From: Tyto alba
Taxonomy: Eukaryota; Chordata; Aves; Strigiformes; Tytonidae
Reading direction: 5' to 3'
NCBI RefSeq assembly: GCF_018691265.1
Contig: NW_024881277.1
Location: 6,741,503 to 6,805,502 of the forward strand
Length of the DNA: 64,000 nucleotides
The translations under genes and the position numbers were made by a program. This document shows positions 20,536-33,299 of this stretch, one piece after another. Each line of letters starts with the position of its first letter. The first letter of the stretch is position 1. Below the pieces are notes generated by a model, which did not search any database, had not been told where the DNA came from, and worked only from the letters and a program-made list of their open reading frames with translations.

Positions 20536-21027
20536 TGTCCTGGTTCGGGCTGGAATAGAGTTCCTGTTTGTTTTAGTAGCTGGAGGAGTGCTGCAGCACA
20601 CTGAGACCCCAGGGGCTCTCCAGGTCCTAGTGCCCTCACCTGTGTGCGGGGGTGGGGGAGCACAGCTGGAGGGCTGGGCCGGGATTGGCTGATATTCCAT
20701 GTCATGTGACATTGTGCTCACCATATAAAGGCAGGAGAGGGCTGGGAGAAGCTGCCACCTTCTGGGAGTGTTGCAGTGGTGTCTTTGTGTTTGGGATTGC
20801 TGGCTGGGAGCAGGTGGGTGTTGGTCGGTGGGTAGTGAGCAGCTGTATTGTACATTGCCTACTGATATTGCTATCAGTGTATTATTCTGTTACTGTTATT
20901 AAACTGTTTTTATCTCAACCTGCGATTCTCCCTTTGCCCTTCCGATTCCCTCCCCATTCCCAAGTGGGGGGAGGGTGGGTGAGTGGCTGTGTGGCATTTA
21001 GCTGCTGAGTAAGCTCAAACCACGACA
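20536..21027 (+). repeat. LTR of a Lys-primed avian ERV (LTR family 2)
   Basis: 492 bp from TGTCCTGGTTCGGGCTGG to CCACGACA. A CCAAT-like GATTGGCTGAT and the TATA box CATATAAAGG (about 20,722-20,731) lie in plus orientation. It is the same family as the minus-strand LTRs at 51,284, 58,972 and 60,776. It is followed by a decayed primer site, so it is a 5' LTR whose provirus body is lost. Confidence 0.85.
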
Positions 21028-21032
21028 GTTTT

Positions 21033-21050
21033 TGGAACCCAATGTGGGGC
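21033..21050 (+). promoter_or_regulatory. Decayed primer binding site, tRNA-Lys1,2 type
   Basis: TGGAACCCAATGTGGGGC five bases after the LTR resembles the Lys1,2 primer site TGGCGCCCAACGTGGGGC, with CpG decay. Confidence 0.7.
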
Positions 21051-21375
21051 AGAGGGTTGCGATGTGATAAGGATATTAATTGGGAGAGGTAGCGAGCAAA
21101 AAAAAAACTGAACTCCGTTAGTGGAATGATCTTTGTAATGTCTGTAGTTGTAATTGTGGGGAAGTTTTTTTCAGGTGTGGTGAAGGGACTATGGGTGGAT
21201 GTTCTGTATTGTATCTCAGTATTTTGTCAGTTATGTTTTATTTGGGTGTGGGGAAGTTCTTTCATTCTGGTTTTGCCTACTCTTTGTTCTGATGTTGATG
21301 TGTTTGCTATTTTCTGTATTGAATGTTGGATCTCTTAATTCTTAAACACATGATTTGCAGAGGCGAGGGGTGGAA
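21051..21375 (+). other. Residual ERV leader
   Basis: AT/GT-rich text after the primer site up to the next LTR. It holds no gag frame that I recognise; the rest of the provirus is missing. Confidence 0.45.
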
Positions 21376-22079
21376 TGTCCTGGGTTGAGTGAGTGGTGGA
21401 GATTTTTGGTGGCAGGGGAGGGGGCTATCAGGGTGGCGCCCTGTGAGAAGCTTCTCGAAGCTCCCCCAGCTCCAAGTCAGCTGCACTTCTGTTTGAAAAA
21501 CTGAGCCAATCAGCTGCGCCTCTGCGATAATGTATTTAAGAAGGGACGTGGTGATGGACAGTCAGACTGGTGAGGAGGAGTTGCTGCAGCTGCATGAACA
21601 CCAAGGTCAGTGGAGGAATGGAGGAAGAAAGGAGGGGGGAGGTGTGCCGGAGCAGGGATCCCCCTGTATCCTGTGGTGAGACGACAGGGCGGCCCCCCCC
21701 TGCCACCCATGAAGATCTACGGTGGAGCAGACATTGATTTGTGGCCTGTTGTTCCTGCTCGTATGATCAAGGTTCTGTGCCTGAAGAAGGCCGGGGTCTC
21801 ATGGGAAAAAGCAGCCCTGCTGCTGTATTTCAGCGCTGGGAGGATTGCAGCATGCGTTGGAGTCCCACGCCAGAGCAGCTCGGGAAGGGCTGCAGCCGTG
21901 GGAGGGAATCCAGTCAGAGGAAGTTAGTGACCCATGATGGAGCAGTGTGGGGAATGCTGTGGCCCTTGGGAGGAATTCAAGTTGGAGAAAGTTTGTGGAG
22001 GACTGTCTCCTGTGAGAGAGGGACCACGATGGAGCAGGAGGAATAAGTTCTGGACACTCCCCCATTGTGGTTGGCTGCC
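21376..22079 (+). repeat. Internally deleted copy of the 1,066-bp LTR
   Basis: It matches 12,644-13,340 closely. It then jumps within a run of C (about 22,060) to the last part (CATTGTGGTTGGCTG), so about 340 bp including the poly(A) signal is deleted. CR1 sequence follows. Confidence 0.85.
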
Positions 22080-22085
22080 TTCTCT

Positions 22086-22670
22086 GTAGGGCTGCTCTCA
22101 ACCAACTCATCACCCAGCCTGTATCTGTGCATGAGGTTGTCCCAGCCCATGTGCGAGACCTTGCACTTGGTCTTTCTGTACTTCAGGAGGTTTACATGGG
22201 CCCACCTCTCCAGTCTGTCCTAGGTCCCTCTGGATGACATCCCTTCCTTCGAGCGTGTTGACTTCACCACAGATCTTGATATCGTTGGCAAACTTGCTGA
22301 GGGTGCACTTGATCCCACTATCCATGTTGGCACCAACGATGTTAAACGGCAACGGGCCTAACACTAACTCCTGGGGAACACCACTAATCACACTTCTCCA
22401 ATTGGACATCAAGGTGTTGACCGCAAATCTTTGAGTGCGACTATCCAGACAATTCCTTATCCACCAATTGGTTCATCAGTCAAATCCATGTCTCTCCAAT
22501 TCAGAGAGAAGGATGTCATGTGGGACAGTGCCAAGTGGCTTGCACAAGTCTGGGTAGATGATGTCACTTGCTCTTCCAAATGTTCTTCGATAGGGCCAGC
22601 AACTGGTGAGACAGGTGTGTGTATATCACGTTGGTGTGTATGTATGTCAGTGGGTGTAACCACTAGCAAA
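22086..22670 (-). repeat. CR1 LINE fragment (RT region)
   Basis: The minus strand encodes CR1-type RT text (SGVPQELVLGPLPFNI, KFANDIKICGEV, GRDVIQRDL). The same stretch, including the GTGTGTGT...CAGTGGGTGTAA end, recurs at 58,400-58,971. Confidence 0.85.
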
Positions 22671-23529
22671 CACCAAACCAGAGCAACAGTGAGTAGAAGA
22701 GGACTGGGAGTCTGAAATTTTTGACAGCTTAAATCTGGACTGGACAATAGAGAGACCAGAATTTATGGAAATAGCTACTGGAGGAGTAAGGTGGCTCAAA
22801 CCACCTCCTGGAGATACTGTGGGTGCTTGGGCATCTGGTACTGATTATGCCATAGGCCTTTACCTGAAGGGGAACTTGTCCTTTTTGGAAGAGGGCAACA
22901 GGAATGCATGGAGCTCTGTCTGGGGATGGATGAGGAGTCAGCTGATGCATAATGACTGTGACAAAGCCTGTGCTGAGATCAGAGTCTGTGCTGTGCAACA
23001 CACCCCATCAAGAAATGATGCTGTTAAACAGTAGATTTGCAGTGGTGGCAACCATGCCGGTTTTGCAAGGGGGGCTTCTGTCCAATTACTAATAGGATGT
23101 GCTACTACCAAGATGCATTTGGTGTTTCAAGCTGTCACTGGCAGAGGTCCCACGAAATCAGTCTGTAGTTGTGCCCGTGAGCTCTTCACTCTGTTGGTGC
23201 TAGACTGGGGCTTTAACTCCAGCGTAATCTGCACTGGTCATGGCAGGAGAAAGACAGTTCCTACACCAGAGATCTACATCCTTCTTCCTGTTAGGCCAGC
23301 ACTCACTGTCCTTCACTCTGCTCAGAGGGTTTGCATTAGCTCATGGATGAGCTTAATTAGATTCTACCTTGAACATTCTTAGTTACTTTAACTATGGGTC
23401 ATCCCCAGAGAATGTGCTGGCAAGGGTACCAGGATCCATGGTGGCAGCCCACAGGAACCTGGGCCTTCCCGGAAGAACCTGTGGAACTTGAAGAAGACTG
23501 ACACTTGAATTCCCAGACTCCAGTGAAGG
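22671..23529. other. Unassigned intergenic stretch
   Basis: No recognisable domain and only short frames. The part at 22,740-23,030 looks like an old repeat, but I cannot name it. Confidence 0.3.
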
Positions 23530-23530
23530 C

Positions 23531-25733
23531 ATTGCATTTATTGCCACTTATGTGAGTGAAAATGTGTTCCTCTGCTAGAAACCGAGATGCTGTTCCATCC
23601 TTTCTCTAGCTCATTTTCAAAAATCTTTTGTTCTCTTTCTAAATCTTGTGGTTGGCCAATATCTAGCTGCAGTTATTTAATTTGTAACCAGAGTCTGTGT
23701 CTGTGGACCCTAAGATCTTATGTTGTTTTGATTAAGACAATTTTCTTAAACTGGGAAATTCCTTCGTCCTTCAATTTCTGGATGGTTTTTTGCATGTTCT
23801 TTACCTTTTCAACTATTCTTCTCAGAAGAAAACTATTTCTGAATGCACCAGATTGGATCAAGATTCTCTATTGCTGGGGCAATGGGAGAAGCCCAAGGAG
23901 CCCCTGGGCCAGGAGTCTGTTCCTGGGAGAGGGGCTGGCCCAGAGGGTCTTGCTGGCAGGGGACAATAAGATGCCTGGGAGACCGGAGCAAGGGACACAG
24001 GGAGACACTGGCCTCCATCTCCTCATGCCATGGCTGGCCCTCAGCCCTGGGGCTGATGGGGAGCCTGAGACACCTCTCCTTCCTTCCTTCACTCCCCACA
24101 CGTGGATGGGCCTCAGGAAACATCCAGGAGCCTGGAGGTTGCACAAACCTCCTGGGCTGAGGTCCACCTGCTGCAGGGGAAGAGGAAGGGTGTGTGAGAC
24201 AGATGGGAGTGCAGGGAGAGAGTGGGGGGGTGTGGCAGTGTGTGTGTAACAAACAGTAAGATGAGAGGTCTGCGGCAAGGGGAGGTGTGGGAGTGTATTG
24301 TAGTGAAGTGAAAGTGGTGGAGTTTTGATTTGAAGGAGAAGGTGTACAGTTCAGTGCTGAGACATGGAGCTATATAGATGACTGAAGTAAGGCTGGGTTC
24401 GGGGATAACTTTGACAATTGAGGAGCAATAGCAGGCCTTTGGAAGAAGTTCCACAGGTTATGGGGAACTCACAGCCATTTGAAAAAGAAGAGAACATGAC
24501 AGATTTGTGTTTGAACAAATAATGAATTAGGACAGAGTGTTACCAGTAAATCTTGGGATGCGATGGGATCAGAGTGAGATGGGGAAGCAGAGGTGGTGGT
24601 TCTGCACAGAAACAGGCACAGGCATAGGCAAGTGTAGGACAGCCTGTGGTGGGAATGTCCCCTCCGATGGGGCTGGGACCCCCCAACACAACTGAAAGCC
24701 TTGTCCTTCTGACAATGGCTGCTGTCTCTTCCACTGAGGTCCCTGAGAGCACACCAGTTCCTTACAGCCACAGCGCTTCTGCTGCCTCCTCCTCTACCCT
24801 CCACACAGCCTGGGAGGAGTCCTCCCGCTGTCCTACACTTGGCATCACACACCCCTACATCTCACTGACCCCAGGAAGAGCCCTCAGCATCCCTGAGGGG
24901 AAGGATCCCCATTCCCAGGCTATGGGCGTCAGGGCTTGAACAGCCTGCATGAAGAAACACATCAAGGGCTTTCACAGTCACCTGAACATTTGATTTTCAG
25001 CCTGGCAGCAGTGCCTCTGCCTTCCTGCTTCACCACCCCAGGGACAGGAACCTTGTCTCCTCATTCCCTCCATGGGCTCTTCAGTGATGGCCCTCGGTGG
25101 CGATCACTGACACCCTCAGGAACTTGGAGGGTTCCTGCTGACTCCGACTTCTCTAGAGGCCAGATTCAATCCCTTTCCAGGATCTGCAGTTCAGCAACTT
25201 GGCACCAGAGGGCTCAGAAGCAGCTGAAACGTCCTCAATAGCCAAGTCTCTGAGTATCACTGAATTCCTCAGTTCCTATGTGGTGAATTTGAGTGGTTTC
25301 AGAAGCTGTAGTCAAAGTGAAAAAGATTTCAGTATTAAATGTTAATAAGAAACAATCTCTTCTTTTTCCACTAGTTCTTATTTTCCTGCTTACACACTAA
25401 GTGACATCACCCAACTGCAACTGATACTGATTCTAGAGCATCTCCTGATTAAGTCTGAATATGGATGGAAGTCAAGACCCTGTATGTCAGACACTCTCTG
25501 GGCAGTGTTTGTCCCTACCTCGAACCCCACATGTCTCTCACCAGCCCCCTGTGACTTACAGCACCTTTGTTCCAATCTGAGCTTTCTCCAGGATGGTCTG
25601 TAGATGCACATTTCAGCCCATTCACACCAACACCTACTTGACGTACTTGGGAAATGAGCTGCACACAGACACAGAAGAATGTTTCTTCCCTGCCAAAAAA
25701 CAAAACCAAATGATTGTCCTGTTCAATAATATT
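23531..25733. other. Copy A left part, no gene seen
   Basis: 23,870-24,170 (GGGGCTGGCCCAGAGGG... CTGATGGGGAGCCTGAGACACC) is closely repeated at 43,550-43,800. The frames on both strands there are GC-driven. A GT-rich stretch at about 24,200-24,350 is absent from copy B. Confidence 0.5.
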
Positions 25734-25892
25734 AAAAAAAAAAAAAACAAACAAAAACAAAAACAAAACAAACAGAAAAAAACCAAACAAACAAACAAAA
25801 AAACAAACAAACAAACAAAAAAAAACAAATAAAAAAACAAACCAAAAAAACAAAAAGAAACAAAAAAAAACCAAACAAAAAAAAAAAAAAAC
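25734..25892. repeat. (AAAC)n low-complexity tract, copy A
   Basis: About 159 bp of A-rich AAAC/AAAAC units. ORFs across it (Lys/Gln/Asn or Phe/Leu/Cys-rich) are not genes. Confidence 0.95.
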
Positions 25893-26569
25893 AGAACTCC
25901 TCTTCTGCATATGAAGTCCACCTAAACTGCTCTGAAGTCCAATTTCTATCGTGGAGACGCCCTTACAGCAAAGGAAAATATATTTTATGTCAAGCAGAGA
26001 ATCCCCTGACCCAGACTCTGTCCATAATTACTCACGGTTTCTCACACGCTGAAGTTATAAGCTCCCTAAATTCACAGAGGGATGTAAAGAGTCTAAAAAA
26101 GGGAAATTTCCTGTTTTGAATAGTCATATCTGCACTAATCCCACTGTATGTGGGCTACAAGTACATCTTCCAGTAGGCTCTGCAACATCCTGGACCCACT
26201 CATTTCTTATTCGCCTCCAACACGAGGCAGCTTGGGTGCAATTGTCCAGGCTTCCTCATCTACTCAAGGGACAGAAATGAGCTGTCTCGACTGAGATGCT
26301 TTGGCTCACCCTGCCTGTCCACCAGCTCCTGCTCCAGAAAGTCTCCCATCAGCCTGGGGACACATTTCCCAGTCCCGATGCCATGGCCTCATCTACCCTT
26401 GTGTATCTTGCAGGCAGTGGTCACCACTTTGTGGGCAACTGAATCAACCCTTGAATGAAGATGTTTGGCAAAAGTTGAACCATTTTAAGAAACAGGTTGA
26501 GAAGTGGATCCCTGGATAGAAAACAGTTTACGGATTTCTCCTGGCTACATCCTGTTCAGTATTTGGTTG

Positions 26570-26880
26570 GGTTTTCTTCATCATGCTGTCTTATCTGCAG
26601 ATCTTCAGGGCCAGTGCTGAGGATCCCCTCTGAGCAGGGACAGCACAAAGCCTTCTCCATGTGCCTCCCTCACCTGGCCGTGATCTCCCTGTTCATCCAC
26701 ACTGCCATGTTTGCCTACCTGAAGGCCTCCTCTATGTTCTCCCCATCTCTGTATCTGGTAGTTTCATTTCTGTAATAGGTGAATGCTTTCAGCATTGAAC
26801 CCCCTCTTCTATAGCATAGGAACCAGGAACCTCAAGGATGCCCTGACGGAAACCTATCGGAGGTTTTTCAGCAGCCATAG
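26570..26880 (+). pseudogene. Olfactory receptor 3' fragment, copy A
   Basis: The end of TM5 (YLQIF), then LRIPSEQGQHKAFSMCLPHLAVISLFIHTAMFAYLK (TM6 and extracellular loop 3), a stop at about 26,774 and frameshifted TM7/tail remnants. Everything before TM5 is missing. One extra base near 26,612 (GGCCAGTGCTG against GGCCGTGCTG in copy B) shifts the frame. It is a decayed family-14-type OR. Confidence 0.88.
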
Positions 26881-28039
26881 ACTCTCAGCCTTTCTCTGCA
26901 GATGACCCCTACTATATGTCATGACAGCCCAAGAATACCTTTGCTTCTCTATACATTTTGGTCCTCGTTTTTCCAGTTGTGATGATGTGTTCTTCAAAGA
27001 AATAGCATTATTCTTTCCCTCCTACTTCAGTATCCAACCATCTTGTGCAACCCAGAGACTTGGTCTCAATAAGCAAGCTCTCTGTGTATTTAAGCAGAAT
27101 ACATGAACTCACAACTTTTTGCCTTAGATCCATCCTGATCGGGGCAGGAATGAATGGGGAATGAAAACACCTTTCTGGCTGCACCATCTCAGGTCAAGCC
27201 TCTCTGACAGCATGGCAGCAGAAGCTGCCTGAGAACCTCCAGGGCCAGGGCTCTTGTGCAGGTCACGGGAGAGGGGATGGCATGGAGGGGCTGCAGAGCC
27301 CTCAGGCATGTGCTGGAGAGGAGAGCATGGGATGCAGGTGACACTGGACCTCCTTCTACTTGTGCCACTGAATGCCTCCCATCTCCGGGGCTAACCCCTC
27401 TCGTGCCCCCAAGGAGCTGCTCTGCCTTTCAGAGGGGCTTGAGGCATGTGGTGGGAGTACCAGGAACCTGCCTTGGGACTAATCCCAGACTGGGCTTTTC
27501 TGGGGAATGAGGTGGAGGAGGTCAGGGGAGGAGGAAATCTTGGCAGAAGTTGGCTTGAGTGGAAAGTAGCAGGAAGAGAAAAACAACAGAGTATAAGTTG
27601 TACTGCATGACCACACAGGGGTGAGGACACACCAGGGGATTTGTGGTGCAGAGCCAGGGCTTGTGGAAGGGATTGAAGGCATGCAGGTGCAGGAGAGAAG
27701 AGGCTGGTCTGTGCCCTTTTTTAGAATGAACAGACCAGGAAGGTGACCCAGGGCCTTCATCTCCCCCCAGCCTCTCTCACTGGCCATTTCCAGCACTGGC
27801 TGCTCACCCAAACTTATGGGTGAGTCTTTCTGTGAGACCATCTCCATCCTCCTGCTGGTCTCAGTGCCTGTATGGGGGGACCGGTCAGCCCTGCCCGGCC
27901 TCTCTCCTGGCCACAGACCCCGGCAGACCCTGGAGCAGGGCTGTCTGTAAAGACCAGCATGGGACACAACTGGGTCTGGGCAGGGGTCAGATGCTGGGGG
28001 AGCCTCCAAACCATCATGGACTTAGGAGAAGGGGCAATG
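26881..28039. other. Copy A, between OR fragment and CR1; no gene seen
   Basis: Near-identical text in copy B (45,870-47,060). ORFs such as 28,009-27,479 have counterparts in B that break at different places, arguing against coding constraint. Confidence 0.45.
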
Positions 28040-29110
28040 AAAACTGTCTTAGGGTTTGCGACACAGAACCTTTCAACTATCACAAACCAAATGAAGGAGG
28101 TGATTGGGAAAATCCAGCAGATATTGCTCAAGGGCAAATCATGCCAATATAACATCATCATCTTCTTCAACAAAATAACATCTTCTGTTGACATGGGGAG
28201 ATCAGTGGATGTTGTTGTCCTGGACTTCAGCAAAGCATTCAACACTGTTTCCTACATCCTTCTCCTGGACAAAGTGGCAAGACAGAGATTGAAGCATTGG
28301 TGTGAGAGATGGGTAGGAAATTGGCTCAGAGGCTGCACTCAGAGGGTGGTGATCAATGCTTTTACTTAGGCTGGAAGCCTGTAGCACATTGGATCCCCCA
28401 GGAATTGGTACCGGGTCCCATGCTGTTCAACATCTTCATAAATGATCTGGATGTTGGGATTGAAATCACCCTCAGCAAGTTTGCTAATGACGTTAAGCTG
28501 GGTGGTGAGGTGGACATGCCAGAAGGGAGAGTCATCTTACAGAGAGACCTGCACAGGCTGGACGAATGGGCCAGCAAGAACAATATGAACCACAAGACAA
28601 AGACAAGTCAAAAGTCCTGCACCTGAGTCAGAGCAACCAAAGAGCCCAGTAGAGGCCAGGAGGTGTGTGGCTGGGGAGCAGCCTTGCTGAGAGGGAACCT
28701 GGGGGTTCCTGGTGGACAGCAAGCTGAAGAGGCTCCGGCAGTGCCCCTGCTGCAGCAACAACAGCAAATAGGCTCCTGGGCTGCATCCACAGGGGCGTTA
28801 CGAGCAGACACAGGGACATGATCATCCCACTCTGCTCAGGCTTTGTCAGGCTACAGCTGGAGTGCTGTGTCCAGTTCTGGTCCCCACAATGGAAGAAATC
28901 CACAGGCAGACTGGAGACAGTCCAAAGGGCTAAGGACAGTCATTCACTGGAAGGAACTCCCCAAGGATGTGGTGGAGTCCCCACCACTGCAGGTTTTCAA
29001 GAAACAATTGGACAGGGTGCTAGGTAGTCTCATGTAGGCTCCCTTTCCCACAAAACTTTGGACCAGAAGATCTTTTGAGGTCACTTCCAACCTGGTCTGG
29101 TCTATTATAC
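28040..29110 (+). repeat. CR1 LINE, RT C-terminal half to 3' end, copy A
   Basis: RT text reads VDVVVLDFSKAFNTVSY, a broken [15 protein letters not shown] equivalent near 28,400, then [12 protein letters not shown]. The CR1 3' region follows (CAAATAGGCTCCTGGGCTGC...; GGAACTCCCCAAGGATGTGG; CTGTGATTCGATGAAT end). Stops and frameshifts make it dead. Confidence 0.92.
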
Positions 29111-29400
29111 TGTGATTCGATGAATATCTCTTTGGCCAGTTGGGGTCAGCTGTCCTGGCTGTGTCCCATCTAATCCCCAAATTCTTGCCCATCCCCAGCT
29201 ACTTGTTGGGAGGAAGAAGAGTAAGAAATAAAGAAGACCCTGATGCTGCACAACCGTTGTTCCACAATAACCAAAACACTGCTGTGTTCTCAACACTGGT
29301 TTAATCTCAAGCGCAAAACAATCCACCATAACGGCTGCAAAAATGAAAGTTAACCCCATCCCAGCCAGACGAAACACACTTGCACTGGGGGCCCCAAAAT
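29111..29400 (-). repeat. LTR family 2 fragment, copy A
   Basis: CAGTTGGGGTCAGCTGTCCTG...AGTTAACCCCATCCCAGCC matches the right half of the LTR at 7,105-7,800. The rest is missing. Repeated at 48,112-48,350. Confidence 0.6.
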
Positions 29401-32189
29401 TGATACGACAGTGTATAGGTGTTCAAACGAGTGATGAGTGTTTGGTAAATCACTCCCCTCACTCTTCTGGCAGGGCTCCTCTTTAAACACTCCAGGACAC
29501 TGCTGGCTGCCTTTGCAACCAGTCATGCTGGATTGTGCTGATCGCTGCTGGATCATGTTTTGCTTCGTGACCCCCAGCATGACCAAGTACTTGTCCGCAG
29601 AGCTGCTCCCCAGCCAGACAGTCCCCTTCTCCTGTCACTGCAGGGTGTCAGTCTCTCCCAGGGGCAAGACCTGAACATTTTCCTTCTTCTGTCCTGTGAA
29701 GTTCCTGACAGGACAGTCCTCTCATCTGCCAGGTTTCATTGGAATGGCATCCCTAGGGCACAGGAATGGTCCTCTCAATTTACTGTCATTGACAAACACT
29801 GTCAGAATTGACTCCTCTGGGTTAGAGATAGAGTTGTTAAATTGTCCAGATCCCAGGAGATTTTCCTGTGCTGCCCCACAATGCCCCAGTATCTCCCACT
29901 GCACTCCAGGTAGGGTATGACCCCTTCACCACAGCTCTCTGAGCCTGAACCTCCAACTGGTGTTTCACCTCTCTGTCTGTTGACCCACCCAGACTGTAAT
30001 GGCCTAATGTGGGTACAAGAATATTGAGGGAGATCATGGCCAGTGTCTTGCAGCATTGGAAGTACCTGACATCCACTGTTCTTATGTCACGCACAAAAAC
30101 AGTTACTTCATCCTGCAGGCAATCAGGTTAGCAGGGCATGATTTACCCTTGGAAAGTCCCTGCCAACTGAATTTGGACATTTTCTTCTCTTTTAGGTGCC
30201 CAGGAACGTCACCCAAGAGGACTCTAACTGACGGCACACTCCTCACCAAAGAGAGCTTGTACAGCCTGTGGTTCCCTGGGTGGCCCTTGTGGGCTCTTTC
30301 CAAGATGGCTGCAACATTGGCTTGTCCTCTCCCACAAGAAGCCTCTACCAATCCCATGACCTCTTAAAAGACATATGCCAAAGAAATATCCATATTCAAG
30401 TCTAACTTCATTGCCACTACCCTGCCTGGTTTACCACATACTTAATTTCTCTAATATTTCATGAATTTGCACCTGGCCAGGATACAATGAACATTTCTCA
30501 CGTCACCTTTTCAGATGCAGACCCCTGAGGCAAAGGACCTTTCCATTATCTCCAGATTTTCTCCTGCCTTTATTCTTTGTTCCTTCAGATAACTCTCACC
30601 TATGTTGCTCTTTTGAACTTCAGGGAGTAAAAACTGTCAACAGCCTCATTTTCTCCTTAGTCAACACTTTAATTGTGTTTATACCTATCTTTGTGTATTT
30701 ACCTACCTAAGGTATTTCTCCTGACAGTAGCCCTTGCATAAGGCAACCTCATTAGTGATATCTTGTATTTAACATATGCATCTGGATCAGTCTTTATTGC
30801 TGATGAAAGTTTATCATACTTTAGATTTCTTTGTTTCCAAGGAACAGAAACCCTTCTGTGCCTGTGGGCAGCCAGTTCTCTAAGGACAGCAGTGGGAGCT
30901 GGTGCAAAGGACCTGTAAGATCCAGCTGCAGAGATCAGTGGAGAAGGCTGATGTAAGGAGAAGTGATGCAAGTCCCAGGAAGGCCAATGTGAAAAATGGT
31001 GAGACTGGGCAATGAGGAGGAAGGTTGTCCATTCTGTGGTGGACCCCAAGGGACTGTCCAGACCTCCCGAGGAGACACTCTGCATCAATATCAGACACAG
31101 AATGTTGTTATCACCTCTTCTCTAAACTGAAATTAATATAATATGCTCTTTATAATGAAGAATCATTTTTATTAGATATCTTTGGAAATGTTCTTCCTTG
31201 ACTACATTCCAAAATTAATTCAATTAGCTGTACAAGTCTTGAAGACTTCAAGAAAATAACAGGAAAATGCATGGCTTGTTAGTACATTCTGTATTTTAAT
31301 GAGCCCCATGGTGTGTTTGGCCCGGAGTCCATGAGCCTCAGATACTGAGTGGAGACTGAGCAAAATACTCAAGAAGTCAAAGTCAGAAGAAAACCCAAAG
31401 TACCTTGAAGCATTGATTGGCCCCACTGAGGGCCATTACTGACAAAGCCTCCCCATGGACTCGTTAGAGCAGATAATTGGAGGCTGTGATTACAGGTAGG
31501 CAAAGGCACTGTGCAGGTGGCTGTAAGGCTGCAAAACCCCTTGGTTTGTTTTATGAAGCAGAAAGGCCAAGCCCTGACCCCCAGGCCCTGCGAAGGCATG
31601 TCATGACCCTCACTGTGTGGGTCAGGGCTCTTCCTGGGGGCAGTGGGGTGTGAGGGTGAGCAATGCCACATTTAGGGAAACTGCACAACACCTCCCGGCT
31701 TCCCCAAGAAGGGACAAGGAGGAAACAATGTTCAGAGTTAGAAAATAAGATTTATCCTGGCAGGCTTCAGTGACAGAGGCAACTGCCATAGCCAAAGGGA
31801 CAAAGAGCTTGGGTTTTTTGTAGCCTTTCAGCCCTTTATGAGCCCTTGGCTACTTCTACTGCAGGTTTTCTTCTGCTGTCCCCTTCATGTATGTTTTTCC
31901 CTTCAGGCTCCTGGCATCCATCTTGCTTTCCCACCTAGCTGTCACCTCAGCATTTCTGTACTTTCATTGATATATCTCCACCATCGCTGGCTGTTCCCTG
32001 ACAAATAATGCCACGGGCTGATCACAAACTTCACTGACTGCCATTCTTACACAATAATGCCACCCTTTCAGTGAGATTTCCTTTTCTCACATCCAGTCTG
32101 AACTTTCCAAGCTGCGTTTTGTTTTCTTCTCTTCCCGCTACCAAGAAAAGCTCCATCATCACTGAAAGTGCCCTTCAAGCACTTTCACA
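29401..32189. other. Copy A, unassigned single-copy-like stretch
   Basis: Collinear with 48,360-51,140. Some short frames are shared between copies (for example near 30,100-30,360 and 49,050-49,300), but their lengths differ and no domain was recognised. Confidence 0.4.
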
Positions 32190-32720
32190 GGCTACTGCTA
32201 CAGTGCCCTGAGCCTCCACTTCAGCAGACTGAGGAAGCCCAGGTCCCTCAGCCACCCCACAGACCCCAAACTCCTTCCTCAGAGATCTCGTTTGAAGCTT
32301 CTCCATTTCCCCTCCATTCCTCCAGAACAGAGAGCCCCACCCCCAGACACACTAGTCCAGATGTGGCCACACCAGTACTGTGTGAACGGGGATGATAATC
32401 CCCTTCTCTGGGTGGCCACGCTCCTCCTAACTCTGCCCTGTTTGCACTTGGCCTTATTTATGCTGATCATGCCCCGCTGGCTCACATGGCATCCCTTGTA
32501 ATGCCCAGGCTCTTCTCATGACGGTCAGTCCTGGGCTGGTCGGGTCCCAGCCTGCCCTCCTGTATGGGGTTATTCTCTCCCCAGTAAGTGACTGGCTGCT
32601 TCTACTTGTAAAACTTCATGAAGTTTCTATTGCCAAATCCAAGAGTTTCTCAAGGTCCCCCACAAGTGAATGTTCATTGGGCCAGATTTTAATGCCAGGC
32701 AGAAGTGACCTGGCAGCCAG
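32190..32720 (-). repeat. CR1 LINE fragment, mostly specific to copy A
   Basis: Antisense CR1 text: 'ctgaggaagcccaggtccctcagcc...ccagatgtggccacaccagt...gctcttctcatgacggtcagtcctg...'. Only its first ~60 bp are present in copy B (about 51,140-51,200). Confidence 0.65.
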
Positions 32721-33299
32721 CACCCGAGGGGACACCACGTGCTGCTGTGCTGCAGAGGCCCCTGCTCAGTCACCCCAGCAGTGCTGGAGGCAGGCGATGC
32801 CCTCCACCACCCCGCAGGTACTCTGCCTGCCTGCCAGCTCCTGCTCCAGAAGGGACCCCATATGTCCTGGGACACACGGGTGCTCCAGCTACACCAGGGC
32901 AGTGGCCACCTCTGTGTGGATGGCAGAATCATGTCCTGAATGTATATTTTGGAAAAACTTCTAATTCAGCATAAAAGAGCTCGATATAATAGATGAGAAA
33001 GTCTTCATTTCCAGCACTGTGAGGTTTTTAAGGAAGATTCTTTCCAGTTTACTTAGTCTTTTATTAACAGCACCAGGGGTATGTCCTATCAAACTGAATA
33101 TTGCTCTCTTGCTCTGTAGAAATAGTTTTATGCAGCCACTTATCACAATAAATTTTCTTACCAATAATTGAAATGGAGAAACATTGCTCAGAAGAGCTAC
33201 CGTGTTTATACAGGCACATTATTTATTCTACTTATGCCTCTCTGTCTTTTCTCCTTCCTCCGCCTATTTAACTTCAATGAGCTTTTCAATGGAAAGATC
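32721..33299. other. No gene seen
   Basis: AT-richer stretch present only in copy A, with short unremarkable frames. Confidence 0.4.

Noticed and set aside
25593..25914. Open frames of Lys/Gln/Asn or Phe/Leu/Cys across the AAAC tracts (also 44,593-44,910)
   Set aside because: Low-complexity translation of a simple repeat, differing in unit number between copies.
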